DNA of 64,000 bases from Pseudomonas sp. RIT-PI-q. GTDB taxonomy: Bacteria; Pseudomonadota; Gammaproteobacteria; Pseudomonadales; Pseudomonadaceae. The notes beneath the pieces were generated by a model that worked only from the letters and a program-made list of their open reading frames with translations, did no database searches and was not told the DNA's origin. Position 1 is the first letter of the stretch, and each line of letters begins with the position of its first letter. The position numbers were made by a program, and so were the translations under genes. The stretch is from assembly GCF_001297125.1 (NCBI RefSeq), contig NZ_LHPC01000025.1, forward strand, positions 304,214 through 368,213, read 5' to 3'. Positions 10,433 through 18,413 of the stretch are shown piece by piece.

Positions 10433-11647
10433 ATGACCCCGCTCAAACTCGCGATAACCCTCGGCGCGCTGACCGCTGCCTCCCACGCCATGGCTTGGGA
10501 TTACGTGCTGCTCGACACCGACCAAGCCGCGCAAAACTGGCAAATCACCAGCCAACAACTCGGCGTAAAAACCGACAAACCCTTCTCCGTGACCCTGCGC
10601 ACCTTGCACGGCGGTCGGCAGGAGGGCGTCAGCATTGTCGACATCGATAACGGCACCCTGAAACTCTCGGTAGTGCCGACTCGCGGGATGAACGTCCTGC
10701 AAGCGTCGGTAGGCACTGTGCGCATGGGCTGGGATTCGCCGGTCAAGGACGTGGTCAATCCGTCCTTCATCGAACTCAACGGCCGCGGTGGCCTGGGTTG
10801 GCTTGAAGGCTTCAACGAACTGGTCACCCGCTGCGGTTACGAATGGGTCGGCCACCCCGGCATGGACAATGGCGAACTGCTGACCTTGCACGGTCGCGCC
10901 GCCAACATCCCTGCCAGCAAAGTCACCCTGCACATCGACGAAAAACCGCCCTACGCCATCAGCCTGCGCGGTGAACTGAAAGAGCAGGCGTTCAAGAAAG
11001 TCGACTTCTCGGTGCTCACCGAACTCGTCACCGAGCCCGGCAGCGTAGTGTTTGCCCTCAACGACACGCTGACCAACAACGGCGACTATCCGAAGGAGTA
11101 TCAGGCGCTGTACCACAGCAACTTCAGCACGCCATTCCTGGAGCTAGGCGCGCGTTTTGTTGCGCCGGTCAAACAGGTATCGCCGTTCAACGACAAGGCC
11201 AAGGGAGATCTGCCGGACTGGCAAACCTACCGCGCGCCGACCAAGGATTACGACGAGACGGTTTACAACGTCGTGCCGTATGCCGATGCCGAGGGTGACA
11301 CCCTGACCGTGTTGCATAACAAGGCGGGCAGCCTCGGGGTATCGGTGGGTTTTAATACCCAGCAGTTGCCGGTGTTCTCCCTGTGGAAAAACACCGACAC
11401 GCAAGGGCAGGGCTATGTCACCGGGTTGGAGCCGGGAACCAGTTTTTCCTACAACCGCCGGTATCAACGGCCGCTGAACCTGGTGCCGACGATTGGCCCT
11501 AAAGAGCAGAAACAGTTTCAGATCAGCTACAGCTTGCTGGCGGATAAAGGGGCTGTGGATAAGGCGTTGAGTCGGGTGAAAGAGATTCAGGGTGGGCGGG
11601 AGACGGAAGTGCGACAGGCGCCGTTGGTGGACCTCACCAAGGAGTAA
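10433..11647 (+). CDS. Exported aldose 1-epimerase-like protein (DUF4432 family)
   Basis: The 404-residue protein begins with a signal peptide (MTPLKLAITLGALTAASHAMA), so a periplasmic place is likely. The rest resembles the galactose-mutarotase-like beta-sandwich of the DUF4432/aldose 1-epimerase family, with VVPTRGMNVLQ and the region around LHGRAANIPAS as family-like stretches. The frame is open upstream to 10361, but the start at 10433 gives the signal peptide directly. The substrate sugar is not known. It converges with the comM remnant, whose stop is only 5 bp away. Confidence 0.75.
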   Translation: MTPLKLAITLGALTAASHAMAWDYVLLDTDQAAQNWQITSQQLGVKTDKPFSVTLRTLHGGRQEGVSIVDIDNGTLKLSVVPTRGMNVLQASVGTVRMGWDSPVKDVVNPSFIELNGRGGLGWLEGFNELVTRCGYEWVGHPGMDNGELLTLHGRAANIPASKVTLHIDEKPPYAISLRGELKEQAFKKVDFSVLTELVTEPGSVVFALNDTLTNNGDYPKEYQALYHSNFSTPFLELGARFVAPVKQVSPFNDKAKGDLPDWQTYRAPTKDYDETVYNVVPYADAEGDTLTVLHNKAGSLGVSVGFNTQQLPVFSLWKNTDTQGQGYVTGLEPGTSFSYNRRYQRPLNLVPTIGPKEQKQFQISYSLLADKGAVDKALSRVKEIQGGRETEVRQAPLVDLTKE

Positions 11648-11652
11648 ACCGA

Positions 11653-12510
11653 TCAATTGGCGCTTGGCCGATATTGCAGCGCTTCGGCCAGATGTTCACG
11701 GGTGATGCCATCGACTTGCTCAAGGTCCGCCAAGGTACGCGCCACTTTGAGCAGTCGATGGGCTGCTCGCAGGGACAAGGTCAAACGCTCGCAGGCGGTT
11801 TCCAGCCAGGTTTCGTCGGTTGTGGATAACTTGCAGTGGCGGCGCAGGCCAGGCAGATCGAGGAATGCGTTTGCGCAGCCCTGACGTTTTTGTTGCCGCT
11901 CTCGTGCATCGGCCACCAGGGCGGCAGCGGTGGCCGTGTCGTCACCGGGCTTGAGCGCAGGATTCAACGCAGTGGCCTCCCGAGCGACGGTCAGGTGCAG
12001 GTCTATACGATCCAGCAGCGGGCCCGACAGTTTGTTGCGATAGCGTTGAACCATGTCGGGCGTGCAACTGCATTTGCCACTGGGTTCGCCAAGGTATCCA
12101 CAGGGACACGGGTTCATCGCCGCCACCAATTGAAAGCGCGCCGGGAAGCGCACGCGGTCTTTGGCGCGGGAAATCACGATGCAACCCGACTCCAATGGCT
12201 CCCTCAAAACCTCCAATACCTTGCGATCAAACTCCGGGAGCTCATCGAGGAACAACACGCCATGGTGGGCGAGGGTGATTTCGCCAGGTTGTGGCTGTGA
12301 GCCGCCACCCACCAACGCCGGGCCAGAGGCGGAGTGGTGGGGCTGGCGGAAAGGGCGCTGTGGCCAGTGGCTTAACGGTACGCAACTGGTGACGGATTGT
12401 ATGGCCGCGACTTCCAGCGCTTCACTCTCGGACAATGGCGGTAACAGCCCCGGCAAACGACTGGCCAACAGAGTTTTTCCCGTGCCCGGCGGCCCTCTGA
12501 ACAGCAAGTT
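11653..12510 (-). pseudogene. comM: comM (yifB) 3' part, split by island
   Basis: This is the C-terminal part of ComM, the AAA+ Mg-chelatase-like helicase that drives branch migration during natural transformation. It begins at the Walker A loop (GPPGTGKT) and runs through LDELPEFDRKVLEVLREPL, the MNPCPCGY stretch and the C-terminal domain to the normal end. The N-terminal part lies at 21227-21916 on the same strand. An 8,770-bp insertion separates them just before the ATP-binding loop. An internal initiation could make a 284-residue product from 12507, but it would lack the N-terminal domain, so ComM function is probably lost while the island is in place. Confidence 0.93.
12505..12510. other. 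Island junction inside comM, C-terminal side
   Basis: On the comM strand the reading frame changes here from island sequence (ttt gat tac) to host sequence (ctg ttc aga ggg, LFRG before the Walker A loop). Aligning with the other junction gives shared bases CA at 12505-12506 and GTT at 12508-12510. The crossover dinucleotide cannot be narrowed further without an empty-site genome. Confidence 0.75.
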
Positions 12511-12674
12511 GTAATCAAATGCACCAATTCAGAAAGACGTACGTTCCTTGTGAAAATCTGCTCGCCCTGCAAGCACAACCCTCGCAGCATCATGCAGGAG
12601 GTGGCCTGAAATTTTAGGGCGTCTACCGCTTATCAATATTCGCTTGCATTATATGTAGAACTGTGATTTGCATC

Positions 12675-12703
12675 TTGACAAAACCAAATATGTGTGTTTA
12701 AAT
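12675..12703 (+). promoter_or_regulatory. Sigma-70-type promoter inside island end
   Basis: TTGACA at 12675-12680, a 17-base spacer, then TTAAAT at 12698-12703, in a very AT-rich stretch. It points toward the gene cluster that starts at 13068. The 557-base gap 12511-13067 otherwise shows no convincing gene. Confidence 0.55.
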
Positions 12704-12996
12704 AGGTATATTGTTAGAAGCACTTCTTGGTAACTCCCCCCTGCTCGACAATATAGTTAGCTTTGATCCTGCCTGACTATGTTGTTAAATACTTGTTGTC
12801 GATTCCAAGTGCAGAAGATCGACTTTATTCCTTGAGAGTTGTTGCCGTTGTGGTTATAGAGTTAGGCATATCTCTATTGTCGTAATGTCAGTTCTTGGCC
12901 GTCAGGATGCAACAGGAGACGGTCGCTAATTCATTTTCCCTGCAACGCAGGAAAAGTCTAAGCACTATTCAGTGCACGCAACCTAACAGCTAAGCT

Positions 12997-13030
12997 CCCC
13001 GAGCCTCTCTATAAAGAGGGTGGGGATTTT
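12997..13030 (+). terminator. Terminator-like hairpin in the leader of the island operon
   Basis: CCCC (12997-13000) pairs with GGGG (13022-13025) and CCTCT (13004-13008) with AGAGG (13015-13019), followed by ATTTT. It lies 38 bases upstream of the first gene of the cluster and downstream of the predicted promoter, so it could act as an attenuator. Confidence 0.5.
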
Positions 13031-13067
13031 CCTTGGCTGCTGCTTTTCAAATTAAGAGATATATCCT

Positions 13068-13277
13068 ATGACAAAACGTTATCCCCTCAAACGTAAGGTC
13101 TGCGACCACTGTGGTGCAACTTATTACGCACGTAGTCACAGAGCACGCTGGTGTTCAGCGGTCTGCCAGAGTCAGAACTGGCGGGCAACCCAGAAGAAGA
13201 CACAAGCGGAACTCGCAGTAGAGTTCGTTGCTCAGGAAGCAGAGCAAGTTAATAATCAGGAAACACACAATGACTAA
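13068..13277 (+). CDS. Small zinc-ribbon protein of the island
   Basis: A basic 69-residue protein. Four cysteines at 12, 15, 29 and 33 (CDHC...CSAVC) form a C-x2-C-x13-C-x3-C zinc ribbon surrounded by Lys/Arg, which suggests nucleic-acid binding. I do not recognise the family beyond that. The same cysteine spacing recurs in the 501-residue product at 14658. Its stop overlaps the start of the next gene in ATGACTAA, so the two are translationally coupled. It is the first gene of the cluster and follows a leader with a terminator-like hairpin. Confidence 0.7.
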   Translation: MTKRYPLKRKVCDHCGATYYARSHRARWCSAVCQSQNWRATQKKTQAELAVEFVAQEAEQVNNQETHND

Positions 13278-13755
13278 TACGGTTTTCCTGGAAGTGGATA
13301 AGGCCAATGGCGCCATACTGTCTTACAGTAACGAGAAACTAAAGTCTTCGACTTCAGACTTTATTGAAGCTACGGCAGTAGAGTTGAACTACTTGAATTA
13401 TCTGGAAGCCAATGTGCTTCCTGCTGGCATGATCACTACCCTTGCAGACTTACAAGATTACCGGACGAAGACTAAGGCACTTGCCCAGGCAAAGGCAAAG
13501 GCCGCCCAGTCCAAGCTCCAGCTTGCCAAGAGTGAGGCAGCCGTTAGGGCAGCCAAAGCCAGTCTAGAAATTTTCATGAATGCAGAAGCGGCTAAGCGGA
13601 ACATCTCCCGTGCAGAGTTGGAATCCCTTCTAGCAGACCGCCAGAAGCGTCTTGCAGCCGCCAACGATACAAACAATACCAATCCACCCCCTGATGATGA
13701 TAAGGCCCGTCAAAGCCTTATTCAGCAGATTAAAACACGTAACAACTTTAAGTAA
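13270..13755 (+). CDS. Island protein of unknown function, Ala/Lys-rich helical
   Basis: A 161-residue protein. The ATG at 13270 overlaps the stop of the preceding gene by 8 bases. The middle (about residues 70-140) is a long charged, alanine-rich helix with coiled-coil character (AKAAQSKLQLAKSEAAVRAAK). The C-terminus has a run of Asn/Pro/Asp (NTNPPPDDDK). No catalytic motif or signal peptide is visible and I do not recognise the family. The next gene follows after 16 bp. Confidence 0.7.
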   Translation: MTNTVFLEVDKANGAILSYSNEKLKSSTSDFIEATAVELNYLNYLEANVLPAGMITTLADLQDYRTKTKALAQAKAKAAQSKLQLAKSEAAVRAAKASLEIFMNAEAAKRNISRAELESLLADRQKRLAAANDTNNTNPPPDDDKARQSLIQQIKTRNNFK

Positions 13756-13771
13756 CCAAAGGAAAATCAGT

Positions 13772-14296
13772 ATGGATAATACGCAATACAGATATGGCAG
13801 TGAGGTTGTCGAGTTCTTTAAGTATGATGATGAAGAGCTACAGGCACTAATTAAGCAGAGAGAGGCGCAATACTTTCGTAACTGTATGTCGTCAGCTTAC
13901 CCGGATTTAGGCGTTAATGTGTCTTGGGTTAACGAGGAGCCGCTAACTGTGGCTCTCAATGAACTAGCAGGCTGGCTTGTTCAGGGGTACACCGTTGCAA
14001 CTTCTCTTTGTCGCCCGCTATATCTTAGCGTGCAGCTTAAGAAGCCGGCGACTATTGTCGATGCCGATCTTCTTGAAGTTGCAGAGCAGGCGAAGGTTGA
14101 TTATGCCGCAAGCCGTTATACCCGCAATATTGGAGAAACGAAACGCCAGATTGCTATCAGCGTAGAACGCAGGACGAGAGAACATGCAGCGGCGGCCGCC
14201 AAAGTTGCCGCAGAACATCAAGCAACAGAAGAAGCACGGGCGCTGGCTGATTTGCAACAGGCCTACTCGCCAAAGAAAGCCTCGACAGCCAAGTAA
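13772..14296 (+). CDS. Island protein of unknown function
   Basis: A 174-residue soluble protein; the ATG at 13772 is preceded by AAAGGAAAA. The frame is open upstream to 13652, but that part overlaps the previous gene. The N-terminal 100 residues look globular, and residues 115-170 are a charged Ala/Glu/Arg helix, similar in character to the preceding product. Family not recognised. It is followed by a 216-base non-coding stretch containing several short G/C hairpin-forming runs and no visible gene. Confidence 0.65.
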   Translation: MDNTQYRYGSEVVEFFKYDDEELQALIKQREAQYFRNCMSSAYPDLGVNVSWVNEEPLTVALNELAGWLVQGYTVATSLCRPLYLSVQLKKPATIVDADLLEVAEQAKVDYAASRYTRNIGETKRQIAISVERRTREHAAAAAKVAAEHQATEEARALADLQQAYSPKKASTAK

Positions 14297-14512
14297 ATTC
14301 TTCTGCATCATATCCGCCTTCCCTGATACAGCCTCCCGATAGTCAAGCCGAATGGCCCAACTGACTACGTCGGTTTTCTGCTGTCTGGCGAAAGGCGTTT
14401 AGTGGCGCTAGGTAGGCTGGGGATTGCATCCGTTTCAGGCTATAACACCTGATTTAGACGCCTCCAGCCGGCTTTCACTTTGCATAATTTCCATTTCTAC
14501 GGAGTACCAACC

Positions 14513-14695
14513 ATGAGGATTTCCCTCAACAATTCATCCACAGGGCGTCTGCTGGCCTTCATGGCCGAACGTGGCATCACCAACCCAACACACGGCCTGA
14601 ACGTGCTCATCACAGAGGCCGCACTACTAAACCTGATCCCGGAAACAGCGGACAAAGATGGCAACGACACCCGTAACTACAAACAAGCAGCGTGA
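14513..14695 (+). CDS. Small protein with ribbon-helix-helix-like start
   Basis: A 60-residue protein with a good ribosome-binding site (ACGGAG) before the ATG at 14513. The beginning MRISLNNSSTGRLLAFMAERG followed by a second helix resembles the strand-helix-helix of Arc/MetJ-type DNA-binding proteins, so a small repressor or accessory recombination factor is possible. That is an inference from pattern only. Its 3' end overlaps the next gene by 38 bases in another frame, which implies coupled expression. Confidence 0.55.
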   Translation: MRISLNNSSTGRLLAFMAERGITNPTHGLNVLITEAALLNLIPETADKDGNDTRNYKQAA

Positions 14696-16163
14696 GTTCG
14701 CCTGCACCAACTGCGGAACAATGTTCAATCGTCGGCCCGGTGGCCGTTCCACCTGCAAGAGTACCTGCAAGTCAGCAGCACAGCGTAAGCAGAAGGCACC
14801 CAAGATCACCCCCCAGCAGCAGAAGGTGCAGCGCCGTAAAGAGCGCCTGACTGAGAATCCGTTTGGCTTGTGGTTCATCGAACAGGCCGAGCGGGCAGGC
14901 ACCGTCCAGACTTATCAGGGCATCGATGCTGCTGGCCTGCACCAGCTATTGGCCATGCACAACTTCCGTAAGAAGCGGTACGGCTGGATTGATAAAGGCC
15001 ACGGTAAAGATGCATATCACCTGTGCCACGTGCAAGGTCTTAAGGGGCGTGATGGTTCTACAGGCTTGACAACTTCACTGAATCTGTTCGTTGGCCTCGA
15101 CTATCTGAACCAGCAGCACGGCAACAAACCCGTAAACGCTTGGGCGGGTGAATCGATCCCCAAGTCTGCCCGGAAACGTAAGTGGGACATCACCCCCAGC
15201 ATGACGTTGGATCAGAAGCTACAGAAGCTTGCTGACTTCCTCGGTGCCGAGCTGGACACCTTCCTTGATGAGCTGGACGAGATGCCCCAGCGGACTGCAC
15301 GACTACGGTTAGCCAGGTCAATTCACAAGGGGCAGGGCGACGAACTGTTAGAGCCGCTAGACCGTCGCTACACATTGGCGGAACTTGGGGCATTGAAGCT
15401 ACCGGAGTTGCAGGCACTGGCAACCATGCAAGATGGCCGAAATCGGGACAAGGAACGTATTTTCAGGAACTGCCCACCCGATTCCCAGTTGGGCGTAATG
15501 CACGATGAGTTGAAGCGATTCTCTACGGATTTGCCGGAAGGCAAGCATCGGGATAACTGTCGGTTCATGTTATCGCTGGTGCGAGTGCTCGGTAGTTATC
15601 TTGCCCCGATCAACGACGCACAAGGTAAGGCCAGAGGTCGCTTCGACTTTCCGAACGCAAGCTGGTCTCCACTACAGTACTGCAACCCAGTTTACCCGTG
15701 GAGAACACCCGTTAGCCTTCTGGAGTCCGACCGACAGGCTTTGGTTACGTCGATCATCGAAGCAGCCCACAACGCATTACAGGGGCTGAACATTGACGGA
15801 GAAGCATTGGAGGCACAACTAGAAGTACGCCTGCATCTGCAAACATTGGTGCCGGTAGTGATGGCTCCCGACGAGATGACTTGGGAAGCCTGTGGAGCGA
15901 ACTGGATCACCTACATCGACGACTTGTACAACTCGTTTGAGAGTACATGGCAGGCGCTGCTGGATCTGGGTATCTGCACTGAATCGCAAGTCTTTGCCGC
16001 TCAGGATGGCGTCCTGCGGAGTTTGCAAGCTGCTATAGAGCAGGGGCGTGAACAGTATCGTAATAACCGCATGCACACGGTGTACGGCGTGCAATTTCAA
16101 CGCTACCCGGCGTATCTGGAATACCCGCCAATGGCCGTAGATGGGCAACAACTAGCAGTATGA
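14658..16163 (+). CDS. Large island protein with zinc ribbon and HNH-like segment
   Basis: A 501-residue protein. An N-terminal zinc ribbon (C16, C19, C33, C37) has exactly the spacing seen in the 69-residue protein at 13068, followed by a basic linker. Residues 115-156 read H121-x2-H124, then GLTTSLNLFVG with N142, then LNQQHGNK with H154, an H...N...H order like HNH/phage NLFIG-type nuclease folds. The remaining 340 residues are not recognised. The function could be a DNA-acting enzyme; this is inference. The start overlaps the preceding gene. It is the last and largest gene of the cluster. Confidence 0.7.
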   Translation: MATTPVTTNKQREFACTNCGTMFNRRPGGRSTCKSTCKSAAQRKQKAPKITPQQQKVQRRKERLTENPFGLWFIEQAERAGTVQTYQGIDAAGLHQLLAMHNFRKKRYGWIDKGHGKDAYHLCHVQGLKGRDGSTGLTTSLNLFVGLDYLNQQHGNKPVNAWAGESIPKSARKRKWDITPSMTLDQKLQKLADFLGAELDTFLDELDEMPQRTARLRLARSIHKGQGDELLEPLDRRYTLAELGALKLPELQALATMQDGRNRDKERIFRNCPPDSQLGVMHDELKRFSTDLPEGKHRDNCRFMLSLVRVLGSYLAPINDAQGKARGRFDFPNASWSPLQYCNPVYPWRTPVSLLESDRQALVTSIIEAAHNALQGLNIDGEALEAQLEVRLHLQTLVPVVMAPDEMTWEACGANWITYIDDLYNSFESTWQALLDLGICTESQVFAAQDGVLRSLQAAIEQGREQYRNNRMHTVYGVQFQRYPAYLEYPPMAVDGQQLAV

Positions 16164-16702
16164 GGGGACTGCCCACCGGGCGTGAAAGATGTCTCCAAGA
16201 TTAGGGGCATGTTGTAGCGGGCATCTCCCTCAAATAACTAATGCAACATCTATTGCAATATCTAATCCTAGTATCCTGATATCTCGCCTCTCAGGCTGCC
16301 ATCACACCCTCTATCCCCGCCAAGTCCCCTATAAATGGTGCGTTGCCGCTACAGGGGCTAAGCCAACCTCTCTTTTCGTGGAACTTTCAATGAATGCAAC
16401 TTTGCGTTGATGTCTCACGCCATAAGTGTGCGAAAACTGCCCATTTCTCCGGACTCCTCCAGCCCATTTGATGGTCCAGTTTTGGATCCTAGAAGTGAAG
16501 CTGCCACAGCAGCCGTACCTAGGCAGCCCTGACTTTTCAGGGTTATCTACTGTGTCATTTCGGGTATGCATCAGGTGCTACGGAATAGCTACACAGAAGG
16601 TGACCCGAAAACCTCCTAAATATGTGTCATTTAAAGGCTTTACCAACCCTATGTAACACGTTACTGTGTGACACATCCTAAGTGATACAAAGGGGCTTCA
16701 CC
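16164..16702. other. 539-base non-coding stretch before the small recombinase
   Basis: No frame here has a convincing start or composition. The last 150 bases hold several repeats described separately. The earlier part has short runs around CTATAAATGGTGCG but nothing I can name. Confidence 0.6.
16551..16675. promoter_or_regulatory. Repeat-rich site, possible res site or operator of the small recombinase
   Basis: TGTGTCATTT occurs twice in direct orientation (16551-16560 and 16623-16632). TTTCGGGT (16558-16565) is inverted as ACCCGAAA (16603-16610). GTAAC-AC-GTTAC lies at 16653-16664 and the palindrome TGTGT-G-ACACA at 16665-16675. The cluster ends 28 bases before a resolvase-type gene, the usual place of res subsites, which also overlap the promoter. 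Confidence 0.5.
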
Positions 16703-17329
16703 ATGTTCATCCGTGCTTACCTTCGCGCTTCAACTTCTGAACAGGATGCGTCCCGTGCCAAGGCGGCCCTTGTAGCGTTCGCTGCAAAGCATGATCACAA
16801 GGTGGCAGCCTTTTACATAGAGAACGAATCCGGCACCAAGCTTGACCGGCCAGAGTTGTTCCGCCTGCTGGAAGACAGCCATGAAGGCGACATACTGCTG
16901 ATCGAAGGCGTTGACCGCCTGTCCCGACTCACTGCCCCAGACTGGGACTTGTTGAAAGCGAAGATCGCAGCCAAGCGAGTGACGGTGGTATCTATCGACT
17001 TGTCTACCAGTCACGCAGCCTTGAAGCCGGCCCAAGGGATGGACGACTTCACGAAAGGAATGATTGCAGCCGTTAATGGCATGTTGCTCGACATGCTAGC
17101 CGTGGTGGCCCGTAAGGACTATGAAGACCGTCGTCGCCGGCAAGCTGAGGGTATCGAGAAGGCAAAGCAGGGCGGCGTGTATAAAGGCCGTCAGGTGGAT
17201 ACAGACCTTCGCGACCGCATCACGGTATTGCTGAACGACGGTAAGAGCATTCGCGGAGTAGCCCACATAGTGCATTGCAGTACGACCACAGTTCAAAGGG
17301 TGAAGGCCGCCCTGAATTCAGAACTATAA
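16703..17329 (+). CDS. Small serine recombinase (resolvase/invertase family)
   Basis: A 208-residue protein of the length of Tn3-type resolvases. The N-terminal catalytic domain has Y6-L-R8-A-S10, with Ser10 as nucleophile, and EGVDRLSRL near residue 70 with the conserved arginines. A helix-turn-helix closes the C-terminus (IRGVAHIVHCSTTTVQRVKAAL). The ATG at 16703 follows AAAGGGG. It is separate from the large integrase of the island and could resolve dimers, invert a segment or regulate itself at the repeats just upstream. A clear intrinsic terminator follows. Confidence 0.9.
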   Translation: MFIRAYLRASTSEQDASRAKAALVAFAAKHDHKVAAFYIENESGTKLDRPELFRLLEDSHEGDILLIEGVDRLSRLTAPDWDLLKAKIAAKRVTVVSIDLSTSHAALKPAQGMDDFTKGMIAAVNGMLLDMLAVVARKDYEDRRRRQAEGIEKAKQGGVYKGRQVDTDLRDRITVLLNDGKSIRGVAHIVHCSTTTVQRVKAALNSEL

Positions 17330-17348
17330 GCTCCTGTAGAAGTGCCCA

Positions 17349-17372
17349 AGCCCCGCCAAGTGCGGGGCTTTT
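17349..17372 (+). terminator. Intrinsic terminator after the small recombinase
   Basis: AGCCCCGC pairs with GCGGGGCT around a 5-base loop and is followed by TTTT, 20 bases after the stop codon. Confidence 0.85.
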
Positions 17373-17642
17373 CATTGGGTCTCGATATTTTGAACTCATA
17401 ATTGCCGGCAGCAAGGTGGCACGGCAATGGCGTTAAGGACCGAGCCAGCCTAGGTCAAGATTTCGCCTTTTGCCGGATACCCGTCACGATATTTCGTATG
17501 CAACTTCACGGGCCATGTACGACCTGGGGCAAGTGTCAGTTTGAAAAGTTTCGGGTATCAGCGGATTAGTAAGTGATCCCCAGCGAGCGGCGAGATGGAC
17601 TTAGTGTTTTGACGACATAACCCCGAATAAATATTGTTTCTC

Positions 17643-17724
17643 GTGGACGAAAACCCTTACGCCCTATAACGTAGGGGTGAAGGCCCTGAAGGACGCCCAT
17701 CTTTGCGTCCACCAAAGCGAAGGA
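17643..17724 (+). promoter_or_regulatory. Leader with two mutually exclusive RNA folds
   Basis: The 357-base gap 17373-17729 has no gene. Near its end a 9-bp hairpin (ACCCTTACG 17653-17661 with CGTAGGGGT 17670-17678) is followed by GGACGC (17691-17696) pairing with GCGTCC (17705-17710). The bases 17706-17712 (CGTCCAC) can instead pair with GTGGACG at 17643-17649, closing a stem around the first hairpin. The alternatives exclude each other and end 8 bases before the ribosome-binding AGGA of the next gene. Confidence 0.5.
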
Positions 17725-17729
17725 ATGCT

Positions 17730-18386
17730 ATGAGTAAAACCTCGGATGGATTGCAAACATCAGTGACGCCCGGTATCCAGAATGAACTCGTGCAAGATTA
17801 TTCGGTATTAACCGGTCATGTGTCGCTGCAAGTAATTCAAATGCTTAACTTGCAGGATCTGGAAACTTCACAGTTTGTAGAGCGTTTAGAGCGACAGCAT
17901 CAGGATCTGGTAGTTGCCAAATCAGCGAGTGTCGATGCTCAACCAGATGAGTTATTAAGAGTAGCCCGGCAGCATTACAAGCTTGAGGCAACTAAAAAGG
18001 CGATTATGACATTCGAAAGTTCCGCAAGCATCCTCGCGGGCTCTATTTTGCAGATTGTTCAGCAAGGTATGTCTAGAGTTCACTCCAGTATTAGGACGTA
18101 CCCTCATAAAGGTCGAACGATCCATGGAGTCAGTTTGTGTGATTTGGTTTGGCAAGGGCGCAATCAGGCCATGCATTATGAAACCACGGCAAAGAGAGCT
18201 GATTGGAGTGCTGTTTTTGCGACTCTAAACGTCGCTATGCCTAGTGCTTTTTCAATTGCACCGCCTTATGTCTCTCGTGCCAAATCGATTTTTGATTTGC
18301 TCGGATGGGGAAGCTACTCCGTTTATGAGCGCGATGTGAAGTTCCTGCTGCTGGGTTGCCGGGACAGCGAAGAGCAGCCTCAATAA
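17730..18386 (+). CDS. Island protein with HEPN-RNase-like motif
   Basis: A 218-residue, mostly helical cytoplasmic protein; the ATG at 17730 has AAGGA at the right distance. WQGRNQAMHYE places R144-N145-x3-H149 in a predicted helix, which fits the R-x4-6-H signature (usually R-N/D/H-x3-H) of HEPN ribonuclease domains found in toxins and anti-phage proteins. I do not recognise the rest. The upstream leader can fold in two ways. The exported protein gene follows after 27 bp in the same direction. A defence or toxin role is inference from one motif and context. Confidence 0.65.
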   Translation: MSKTSDGLQTSVTPGIQNELVQDYSVLTGHVSLQVIQMLNLQDLETSQFVERLERQHQDLVVAKSASVDAQPDELLRVARQHYKLEATKKAIMTFESSASILAGSILQIVQQGMSRVHSSIRTYPHKGRTIHGVSLCDLVWQGRNQAMHYETTAKRADWSAVFATLNVAMPSAFSIAPPYVSRAKSIFDLLGWGSYSVYERDVKFLLLGCRDSEEQPQ

Positions 18387-18413
18387 GCAGTTCCAAAAGT
18401 TAAAGGTAATTCT

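Noticed and set aside
16426..16656. 76-codon frame before the small recombinase
   Set aside because: No good start signal, odd composition, and it overlaps the recombination-site-like repeats.
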